The translations under genes and the position numbers were made by a program. The notes beneath the pieces are model-generated. The model did not search any database and was not told the origin of the DNA. It saw only the letters and a list, made by a program, of their open reading frames with translations. Shown in pieces: positions 1 to 5,339 of a stretch of DNA of 5,339 bases; the stretch's first letter is position 1, and every line of letters starts with the position of its first letter. The DNA is from Helicobacteraceae bacterium. Lineage in GTDB: Bacteria; Campylobacterota; Campylobacteria; Campylobacterales; Sulfurimonadaceae. The stretch is taken from assembly GCA_030613795.1 (NCBI GenBank), contig JAUWLG010000113.1, positions 1-5,339 of the forward strand, in the 5' to 3' direction.

Positions 1-26
1 CAATATTAAGAGGTAGAAGGGTAGAG

Positions 27-1082
27 ATGTCAAAATTGCATATCTTGGTAACAGGCGGAGCAGGTTATATCGGTTCGCATGTGGTCAAACAGATAATTGA
101 AAATACTGATCATGATATAACGATCATCGATAATCTTTCAACGGGTCGTTATCAAACGATTGTCACTTTGGAAGAGATGGCTGCTGAGAAAGCTAATCAG
201 TTGCACTTTATCGAAGCTGACCTGGCTGATTTCGCTAAGATCGAGTCGATCTTTAAAGCCAACCAATTTGATGCACTTATCCATTTTGCGGCTAGTATTG
301 TGGTCCCGGAGTCGGTAGAGAACCCGCTTAAATATTATATGAATAATACGGTCAATACGACTAACATCATCAAGTTGTGTAACGACTACAATGTTGGCAA
401 GATGATCTTCTCTTCAACAGCCGCTGTGTATGGCGAACCAAGCAGTGAGAACATCCCGGTTAAAGAGGATTGTCCTCTTCATCCGATCAACCCGTACGGT
501 TGGAGTAAACGTATGAGTGAGCAGGTCATCCAAGACACTGCTGCTGCTAATGACGCGTTTAAGTACGTTATCTTCCGCTACTTTAATGTGGCAGGCGCAG
601 ATATACAAAACCGTATTGGTCAGAGTTTTCCTAATGCGACCCACCTTATCAAAGTCGCAGCGCAGACCGCAACAGGACAACGTGAGAAGATGGCTATATT
701 TGGTGAGGACTATGAGACGCCGGACGGTACCTGTATTCGTGATTATATTCATGTCGATGACCTTGCTTTTGCTCATATCATGGCTTTGGAGTATCTTGCT
801 GAAAATGAGAGTGATGTTTTTAATGTGGGCTACGGTCAAGGCTATAGTGTCAAAGAGGTGATCTCGACCATGAAAAATGTTGGTGGCGTTGACTTTAAAG
901 TTGATCAGGAGTCTAAACGTGCAGGTGATCCGGCCCTTTTGATCTCAGACAATAGTAAGATACTTAAGGCTTGGGACAGTTTGAAAAATTCAGAGCTTAA
1001 AAGTAAACAGCCAAAATTGTTCAAATATGATAATCTGGAACTTATCTGTAAAACGGCCTTGGATTGGGAAAAAAATAGTTAG
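27..1082 (+). CDS. galE: UDP-glucose 4-epimerase GalE
   Basis: Interconverts UDP-glucose and UDP-galactose in the cytoplasm through a bound NAD, supplying galactose for surface polysaccharides. It is a short-chain dehydrogenase of the extended type. The N-terminal Rossmann motif is TGGAGYIGSH (residues 9-18). The substrate-oxidising triad is visible as S129/S130-T131 in FSSTAAVYG, then Y157 and K161 in NPYGWSK. YFNVAGA (185-191), DGTCIRDYIHVDDLA (233-247) and KRAGDPALLISD (297-308) are GalE hallmarks. At 351 residues it is slightly longer than typical enzymes of about 338; the extra length appears to be near residues 43-60 and 318-332. The ATG at 27 is preceded by AGAAGG at 15-20, spaced 6 bases. 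Nothing upstream is visible, so its operon context on the left is unknown. A related epimerase acting on UDP-N-acetyl sugars cannot be excluded from sequence alone. Confidence 0.95.
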   Translation: MSKLHILVTGGAGYIGSHVVKQIIENTDHDITIIDNLSTGRYQTIVTLEEMAAEKANQLHFIEADLADFAKIESIFKANQFDALIHFAASIVVPESVENPLKYYMNNTVNTTNIIKLCNDYNVGKMIFSSTAAVYGEPSSENIPVKEDCPLHPINPYGWSKRMSEQVIQDTAAANDAFKYVIFRYFNVAGADIQNRIGQSFPNATHLIKVAAQTATGQREKMAIFGEDYETPDGTCIRDYIHVDDLAFAHIMALEYLAENESDVFNVGYGQGYSVKEVISTMKNVGGVDFKVDQESKRAGDPALLISDNSKILKAWDSLKNSELKSKQPKLFKYDNLELICKTALDWEKNS

Positions 1083-1165
1083 TTATTTATATTACGCTAT
1101 TATGAAATAATAAAGAATGGAGAGATCAATGATAAGTATTAAAATACAATGCAGCAAGGTACTAA
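1083..1165 (+). other. galE-lipoprotein intergenic spacer
   Basis: This is an A+T-rich 83-base gap. TATTAT at 1098-1103 could be a -10 box, but no convincing -35 element lies at the right distance, so a promoter is only possible. No hairpin with a U-run follows galE, so transcription may continue into the next genes. GGAGAG at 1119-1124 is the strongest ribosome binding site here and is placed for the ATG at 1129, not for the lipoprotein start at 1166. Confidence 0.4.
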
Positions 1166-1179
1166 ATGTTGAGTCGTAA
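1129..1179 (+). CDS. possible 16-codon leader ORF overlapping the lipoprotein start
   Basis: The ATG at 1129 has a good Shine-Dalgarno sequence (GGAG at 1119-1122, 6-base spacing) and opens a short frame reading MISIKIQCSKVLNVES before TAA at 1177-1179. It is out of frame with the lipoprotein gene and overlaps its first 14 bases. It may be a leader peptide that delivers ribosomes to the downstream start by coupling, a chance ORF, or the relic of a longer N-terminus after an indel. The peptide has no recognisable domain. Its composition gives little information, so the call rests only on the binding site and position. Confidence 0.3.
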   Translation: MISIKIQCSKVLNVES

Positions 1180-1516
1180 GAACATGTTTGCTTTTACACT
1201 TTTGGCATTAGCCTTGTTGAGTGTTGGTTGTACACAAGAGCAGCAGAACCAGATGAGTCGGGGTATCCAAAACTGGACAGGAACGAACGGTGTAATGGAT
1301 GTTTATGCTGGAGAAAAACTAGTGACGCGATTTATTCAGGTTGATAAAATGACAACAGGCGTTGGGCGTGCAGATGGACAACAGCGTGCCTACCGTTACA
1401 GCTATGGATTTTTTGATGAGAATCAAAATTTCAAGGTTGACGGAGGTGAGAAAAAAGTCTATTTTGAAGTGAGTAATTATAGTAACTATGTCTTTTATGA
1501 AAACCCGTACTATTAG
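1166..1516 (+). CDS. small predicted lipoprotein, function unknown
   Basis: This 116-residue protein has a lipoprotein signal: a positively charged start (R4, K5), a hydrophobic core at about residues 8-20, and a lipobox-like LSVGC ending at C22, the predicted lipidation site. The -3 residue is Ser rather than the usual Leu. Thr at +2 would favour outer-membrane sorting under the E. coli rule, which is an inference here. The mature part is about 95 residues, polar and rich in Tyr and Asn at the C-terminus (VSNYSNYVFYENPYY). Residues 84-95 (DENQNFKVDGGE) fit the calcium-coordinating pattern of an EF-hand loop. I do not recognise the family. An in-frame TAA directly precedes the ATG at 1166, so no earlier start is possible; AAGG at 1156-1159 is a modest binding site. 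The stop lies 9 bases before dapE, suggesting co-transcription, although no functional link to lysine synthesis is evident. Confidence 0.8.
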   Translation: MLSRKNMFAFTLLALALLSVGCTQEQQNQMSRGIQNWTGTNGVMDVYAGEKLVTRFIQVDKMTTGVGRADGQQRAYRYSYGFFDENQNFKVDGGEKKVYFEVSNYSNYVFYENPYY

Positions 1517-1520
1517 AGAG
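1515..1520 (+). promoter_or_regulatory. ribosome binding site deciding the dapE TTG start
   Basis: AGAGAG lies 5 bases before TTG at 1526 and partly overlaps the lipoprotein stop codon (1514-1516). The nearby ATG at 1521 is in another frame and reads only four codons before a stop. The same TAG at 1514 closes the dapE frame upstream, so the TTG is the first possible start and the one that fits the known DapE N-terminus. Confidence 0.55.
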
Positions 1521-1525
1521 ATGAC

Positions 1526-2620
1526 TTGGAACTAATACCTTTATTTAAAAAGATTCTTCAAGCCAAAAGTGAGACACCTGATGATGGTGGTCTGCTTGAT
1601 TTTATTACCGACTATCTGGATGATTTCACTGCCGTTCGTATCGATAAAAACGAGGTGAAAAACCTCTTTATCTACAAGAAGTTTGGTGAGGGTGAACACC
1701 TCTGTTTTGCAGGGCATGTTGATGTTGTCCCTGCTGGTGAAGGCTGGGATGTTGACCCTTATGGTGCCGTTGAAAAAGATGGTTACATCTACGGACGCGG
1801 GACCCAAGATATGAAGTCAGGTGTTGTAGCTTTTTTACAAGCTGTTAAAGAGACACAAGAGTTTAACGGAACCCTTTCGCTTCTGCTTACATCTGACGAA
1901 GAGGGACCGGCCAAACATGGTACATTAGAGGTTTTGAAGTACCTTGAAGAAAAAGATATGATGCCCGACTCCTGCATCGTGGCGGAACCGACTTGCGAAG
2001 AGGTCTTTGGTGATGCCATCAAAATAGGCCGTCGCGGCTCTATCAATGGTGTGATCGAAAAACATGGGAAGCAGGGACATGCCGCTTACCCTGAAAAAGC
2101 GATCAACCCTATTCATAAAGTGGCTCAGGTCCTCCACCATATGGCTGGTGTCGATTTGGATGAGGGTGATGAGAACTTTTCACCGAGTAAGTTCGTTGTA
2201 ACGGACATTCGTGCTGGGATGGAGGTGACTAATGTCACTCCGGGTAAACTCAAGATGATGTTTAACGTCCGTAACTCTACCAAGACAGATCAAAAAAAGA
2301 TCGAAGAGTTTGTGCATAAGTATTTTTCTGAGATGAACTTCACTCTTAAGCTTGATCAGTCAGCGTATCCGTTTATGACGGACCCCAACACTAAGATCGT
2401 TCGTACTATTGATGCGGCTATTGAAAAAGTGACAGGTGTTAAACCAAAACATTCGACTGCCGGTGGAACATCTGATGCACGTTACATCGCACCTTGTGGT
2501 GTCGATGTAATTGAGTTTGGGGTACGTAATGACACGATTCACGCACCTAATGAGAGAACGACACGAGAAGAAGTCGAAAAACTTTATGCCGTCTTTAAAG
2601 AGGTCATTACGACGTATTAA
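1526..2620 (+). CDS. dapE: succinyl-diaminopimelate desuccinylase DapE
   Basis: Hydrolyses N-succinyl-LL-2,6-diaminopimelate to succinate and LL-diaminopimelate in the cytoplasm, in the succinylase branch of the lysine and meso-DAP pathway that feeds peptidoglycan. It is an M20A di-zinc peptidase of 364 residues, close to the usual 365-380. The N-terminus (LIPLFKKILQAKSETPDDGG) is typical of the family. Expected metal ligands and catalytic residues are all present: H64 and D66 in FAGHVDVVP, D95 in GRGTQDMKSG, the general base E125 with ligand E126 in SDEEGP, E154 in VAEPT, and H339 in IHAPNE. RRGS (169-172) and GKQGHAAYPE (181-190) lie in the lid/dimerisation insert, and STAGGTSDAR (310-319) is the substrate-binding loop. 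The start is TTG, supported by an upstream in-frame stop. It probably shares a transcript with the lipoprotein gene. A related M20 deacylase is possible but unlikely given the motif match. Confidence 0.94.
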   Translation: MELIPLFKKILQAKSETPDDGGLLDFITDYLDDFTAVRIDKNEVKNLFIYKKFGEGEHLCFAGHVDVVPAGEGWDVDPYGAVEKDGYIYGRGTQDMKSGVVAFLQAVKETQEFNGTLSLLLTSDEEGPAKHGTLEVLKYLEEKDMMPDSCIVAEPTCEEVFGDAIKIGRRGSINGVIEKHGKQGHAAYPEKAINPIHKVAQVLHHMAGVDLDEGDENFSPSKFVVTDIRAGMEVTNVTPGKLKMMFNVRNSTKTDQKKIEEFVHKYFSEMNFTLKLDQSAYPFMTDPNTKIVRTIDAAIEKVTGVKPKHSTAGGTSDARYIAPCGVDVIEFGVRNDTIHAPNERTTREEVEKLYAVFKEVITTY

Positions 2621-2678
2621 TTTAGGTTAGTATGCTTCGCTATGTTAGTGAATTTTTAGAGTGCACTAAAGATAGTTT

Positions 2679-2698
2679 AAGATGGGTTTTGCCATCTT
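2679..2698 (+). terminator. candidate terminator hairpin between convergent genes
   Basis: AAGATGG (2679-2685) pairs perfectly with CCATCTT (2692-2698) around the 6-base loop GTTTTG, 59 bases past the dapE stop. On the plus strand it is followed by pyrimidine-rich TATTTCC repeats rather than a clean U-run, and on the minus strand by AAACTATC. Intrinsic termination is therefore plausible for dapE but not textbook. It might also act as a 3'-end stabilising hairpin for either transcript. Confidence 0.4.
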
Positions 2699-2754
2699 CC
2701 TATTTCCTATTTCCTATTTCCTATTTCCTATTTCCTATTTCCTATTTCCTATTT
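2697..2754. repeat. heptamer tandem repeat (TATTTCC)x7
   Basis: Seven perfect consecutive copies of TATTTCC fill 2701-2749. They are flanked by a partial TTCC on the left and a partial TATTT on the right, giving 58 bases of uninterrupted period 7. On the minus strand the unit is GGAAATA. The array begins inside the right arm of the hairpin and ends on the first plus-strand base of the opposing gene's stop codon (2754-2756). It is therefore intergenic, and changes in copy number would not alter either protein. Every frame on the minus strand meets TAG, while the plus strand is open in all frames. Perfect copies suggest recent expansion or ongoing slippage. Its role, if any, is unknown; it could be a member of a dispersed heptamer repeat family. 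Confidence 0.97.
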
Positions 2755-4190
2755 TAAAGTGCGTTGATCCGCTCTTCATCTTCACGAATAAATGCATTCA
2801 TTTCCTGTGCATTTTTTGAGTAGTAGACCAACTGCTCTTCATCCACACTTTTACTGTTTTTACGCTGCAAACGCAGATAGTCTTCACCCTCGTAATAAGC
2901 AAACAACACGCCGCTATAGAAGAAACCATGGGTATTAAGTATAGAGATCACCTTATCGATATTTTGAATTCGGTGTAGGTTGATGTCGGCATATAACATA
3001 TCGCAGTGCTCTTTTTGCAGGTCAGCAAGAATGTCCATCAGTTCTCTCTCTTCGATCACAGCTTCGATGCGGATGTAGCCAAGGCCAAGTTGGTCGTTGA
3101 TACGGTGGGTAATGGCGTCACGCACACAGTGTGGTGGTTTCATGTCGCAGATCTCGATGGAGATGTCGTCGTAAACCTTTTGTATCTGTTTTCCATATAT
3201 TTTTGAGTGGGCATGTTGGCAACGTTGTTTATTAAAGAGCAGGTAGGCGACAAGGACACCGCTGCGTTGCGGATTTTGGATGCGGTGTTCGATCTCTGTC
3301 TCTGAGGGGACCTGCCCCAGCACAATGGCACACTCGGTCATCCCATGCGTAATGTTGGCTTTTTGGCTGTATGGATGCAACATGATCGCTTCACCGTAGA
3401 TGGCGTCGTATCCTAAACGCTGGGCTTCGAAGATAAGAAAATCGAACATCTTGTTCATGATCCCCATCCCTTTGTATCGCGGATCAACAGTTGCCACGGC
3501 GATCTCGGCGATGTTGGAGTAGGGGTTGCGTACCAAGGCAAAATGGCCGACGATCTCGTTACGATAGAGTGCAACGACGGAGTGGACATCCCCCTTTTCA
3601 TTTGCCTTGAGCACCTCTTGCGGTTCATAAAAGAGATGTTTGTAGTAGGTGTAGTCATAGTTTTTATAGATCAGTTTAGCAATACTGTCTCCATCACCGT
3701 TGGCAAATGCCCGAACGCTAAGGTGTTGCATAACCTCTGTTTTGTCAAGCAGTTCTTCACTGATGACCTGGTTGGTCTTGATGTCAAAACATTTATCGAA
3801 CATCTGTATCAAAGTGAAGCGTTTTCCGGCATTGGGCAGTGATGTAAAGTAGAAACGATCCACCAGGTCGTAGATACGATAGAACCCTTTATTATGGTCG
3901 GCACTATGATCTATAGGCTCGCTGAGATAACGACTGAAGTCAAAAGGTGCACCTCTGTCTTCGACATCGATCTTAAGCTGGCAGCTGTAGATGTAGTAGT
4001 TGACGGTGATGTCGATCTCATAATTACGTTCATAAGCATGTTCAAGGACATTCTCGATGAGCTGCATCAGTGCCTCTTCTAACGGGGAGAGGTTAGAGAC
4101 CGGAAGGCGCTCTTTGAGGTAGGTAAAGGTATGATAGATCAGTTTGCTATCAGCTGTATTGGTGATCTTAAGCGATATCACGTCACGCAT
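2754..4190 (-). CDS. RsbW-like ATPase domain fused to GNAT acetyltransferase
   Basis: This is a 478-residue soluble protein with no signal peptide or membrane segment. Residues 1-130 resemble the HATPase domain of RsbW/SpoIIAB anti-sigma kinases: an N-box ending ENVLEHAY (46-53, with N47 and H51), a G1 box DRGAPFD (78-84), a reduced G2 region NKGFYRIYDLVD (100-111), and GKRFTLIQMF (122-131). The Glu expected four residues before N47 is Gln43. Residues 155-295 form a GNAT domain, with the acetyl-CoA pyrophosphate motif RYKGMG at 238-243 after the strand EIAVATVD. Residues 310-445 hold a further alpha/beta segment ending GFFYSGVLFAYYEGEDYLRL, like the C-terminal part of some GNAT proteins but without a CoA motif; it may be a degenerate second unit. 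The tail is charged. The ATG overlaps the upstream amidohydrolase stop by 8 bases, with AAAGG at 4200-4204, so translation is probably coupled. Substrate and partner are unknown; an ATP- or partner-regulated acetyltransferase is my inference. Confidence 0.85.
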   Translation of the reverse strand: MRDVISLKITNTADSKLIYHTFTYLKERLPVSNLSPLEEALMQLIENVLEHAYERNYEIDITVNYYIYSCQLKIDVEDRGAPFDFSRYLSEPIDHSADHNKGFYRIYDLVDRFYFTSLPNAGKRFTLIQMFDKCFDIKTNQVISEELLDKTEVMQHLSVRAFANGDGDSIAKLIYKNYDYTYYKHLFYEPQEVLKANEKGDVHSVVALYRNEIVGHFALVRNPYSNIAEIAVATVDPRYKGMGIMNKMFDFLIFEAQRLGYDAIYGEAIMLHPYSQKANITHGMTECAIVLGQVPSETEIEHRIQNPQRSGVLVAYLLFNKQRCQHAHSKIYGKQIQKVYDDISIEICDMKPPHCVRDAITHRINDQLGLGYIRIEAVIEERELMDILADLQKEHCDMLYADINLHRIQNIDKVISILNTHGFFYSGVLFAYYEGEDYLRLQRKNSKSVDEEQLVYYSKNAQEMNAFIREDEERINAL

Positions 4191-5339
4191 TTTCCATCGC
4201 CTTTATTGCAGTGGCTGCCATGATCTTCATGCCGATAACAAGGGCATCATCATCCACATCAAAACGGGCATTGTGTTGTGAAACACAGGTGCCTTTGTCA
4301 GGGTTACAGGTCCCTAGCCGAAAAAAAGCTCCGGGGACGATTTCAAGGTAACGTCCAAAGTCTTCTCCGCCCATGCCCGGATCCATAAGATCGACACTGT
4401 TTTCTGCTCCGATGATACCTTCGGCTGTTGCACGAAGAAGATCGACCATAGTATTGTCGTTACACACTTCAGGCGAGCCAAATTCATACTCAAAGTTATA
4501 GTTGGCATGCATCGATCGGCTTATCCCTTTGAGCGAGATCTCCATCATCTCTGGAATGGAGTGGCGCACATCATGGTTGACGGTACGCACCGTCCCGCAC
4601 AGTTTAACATGGTCGCAAATGATGTTTGCAGCTTTACCGCCCTCAATGGTGCCCAGTGAGATAACGGCAGGATGCAGCGGATCGATCTGACGAGAGACGA
4701 TGTGGTTAAGTGAATTAACAGCCATCGAGGTGACCAAAATAGCATCAACCCCCTCATGCGGCCGTGCACCGTGTGAACTTTTTCCAAATACTTCGATGGT
4801 AAAGGTGTCTGCAGAAGCAAGCATGCCCCCATACTTATACCCGATCTGCCCGGTGTTGAGGTAAGGGTAGGCATGCAGTCCAAAAATAGCTTTGACATTG
4901 TCCAAGGCCCCGTCTTCGATCATCTGAGAACTTCCGCCCTCTGTGATCTCTTCTGCCGGTTGGAAGATAAAACGAACATTATTGGTTAGCTGGGATTTGA
5001 CCTTCACCATGGCGAGTGCACTGCCCAGTAAAATAGCAGTATGCGAATCGTGGCCGCAGGCATGCATAATACCTGGCGTACGTGAAGCGTAAGGTGCACC
5101 ACTCTGTTCTTCGATAGGCAGGGCGTCAATGTCAGCCCGCAACGCCACAAAAGGCTTTTTATCATCAACAATAAGCTCAGCGATAAGACCATAATGATCT
5201 TTATAGGTTGTCACCTTAAGCCCCGCTTTTTCTAAAAGTGCTTTAAGTAGTGCAGTCGTCTCTTTTTCATGGGCAGAGAGCGCTGGATGTTCATGAAGTT
5301 GGTGCCGTAGTTCTATAACATCGCTGTTGATACTATCTA
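4183..5339 (-). CDS. M20D family amidohydrolase, 5' end beyond the window
   Basis: Zinc- or manganese-type hydrolase removing acyl groups from N-acylated amino acids or related amides (hippuricase/aminoacylase/IAA-amino acid hydrolase group), probably cytoplasmic. The frame stays open to the right edge, giving 384 complete visible residues, close to the family's usual 380-400, so only a few codons are missing. Counting from the first full codon (5337), the family N-terminus appears as LRHQLHEHPALS (10-21). LRADIDALP is at 66-74, the metal site HACGHDSHTA at 92-101 (C94, H96), QPAEE at 126-130 (catalytic E129, ligand E130), H155 in GLHAYP, GKSSHGARPHEG at 185-196, and H355 in VSQHN. All expected metal ligands are therefore visible. 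A GTG at 5212-5214 is internal, not the start. Exact substrate cannot be told: hippurate, acetyl-amino acids and N-acetyl-diaminopimelate are all handled by relatives. It overlaps the downstream acetyltransferase-like gene by 8 bases. Confidence 0.92.
   Translation of the reverse strand, partial: DSINSDVIELRHQLHEHPALSAHEKETTALLKALLEKAGLKVTTYKDHYGLIAELIVDDKKPFVALRADIDALPIEEQSGAPYASRTPGIMHACGHDSHTAILLGSALAMVKVKSQLTNNVRFIFQPAEEITEGGSSQMIEDGALDNVKAIFGLHAYPYLNTGQIGYKYGGMLASADTFTIEVFGKSSHGARPHEGVDAILVTSMAVNSLNHIVSRQIDPLHPAVISLGTIEGGKAANIICDHVKLCGTVRTVNHDVRHSIPEMMEISLKGISRSMHANYNFEYEFGSPEVCNDNTMVDLLRATAEGIIGAENSVDLMDPGMGGEDFGRYLEIVPGAFFRLGTCNPDKGTCVSQHNARFDVDDDALVIGMKIMAATAIKAMENA

Noticed and set aside
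414..861. Overlapping frames inside galE on both strands
   Set aside because: They lie wholly within a well-supported gene and show no domain or binding site; they are by-products of its codon use.
1083..1110. Inverted repeat TTATTT/AAATAA after galE
   Set aside because: The stem is six A-T pairs with a 16-base loop and no U-run, too weak to call a terminator.
2626..2650. Imperfect repeat of TTAGTATG and TATGTTAGTG after dapE
   Set aside because: The similarity is short and imperfect, with no conserved spacing or further copies in the window.
2660..2667. Palindrome AGTGCACT
   Set aside because: An 8-base palindrome without flanking symmetry or a second copy is expected by chance and no regulator is implied.
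3006..4082. Plus-strand open frames opposite the fusion gene
   Set aside because: They mirror the minus-strand coding sequence, lack good start signals and have no recognisable protein features.
4504..5070. Recurring GGCATGCA-like words
   Set aside because: They arise from Met-His-Ala or Leu-His-Ala codons in the amidohydrolase, so coding explains them.
27..5339. Defence system, prophage, CRISPR or mobile element
   Set aside because: No transposase, integrase, nuclease, spaced repeat array or terminal inverted repeat is visible; the only repeat is an unspaced heptamer array.

Overview
The window looks like chromosomal DNA from a Campylobacterota bacterium (formerly Epsilonproteobacteria), of the Sulfurovum, Sulfurimonas or Sulfuricurvum type. 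This rests on moderate A+T content, tight gene packing and the flavour of the GalE and DapE proteins. Genus is a guess, because no rRNA or other marker is present.

Left half, plus strand (27-2620): galE (UDP-glucose 4-epimerase), a small lipoprotein of unknown function, and dapE (succinyl-diaminopimelate desuccinylase, starting at TTG). The lipoprotein and dapE genes are 9 bases apart and probably share a transcript. galE is separated from them by 83 bases that hold a strong Shine-Dalgarno sequence serving a 16-codon ORF, which overlaps the lipoprotein start out of frame. GalE supplies UDP-galactose for surface glycans and DapE supplies LL-diaminopimelate for lysine and peptidoglycan, so the cluster has a cell-envelope flavour.

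Middle (2621-2753): a convergent intergenic region with a 7-bp-stem hairpin, followed directly by seven perfect tandem copies of the heptamer TATTTCC that run up to the stop codon of the minus-strand gene.

Right half, minus strand (2754-5339): an M20D-type amidohydrolase (N-acyl amino acid or hippurate hydrolase type) whose 5' end lies beyond the right edge, overlapping by 8 bases a 478-residue multidomain protein. That protein joins an RsbW/SpoIIAB-like ATPase domain, a GNAT acetyltransferase domain and a C-terminal domain that may be a degenerate second GNAT unit. The overlap implies translational coupling of a deacylase with a putative regulated acetyltransferase.

The fusion protein and its coupling to the amidohydrolase, and the heptamer array, are the least ordinary parts of the window. 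The other genes are housekeeping in type. There is no RNA gene, insertion sequence, CRISPR array or phage gene that I can see.
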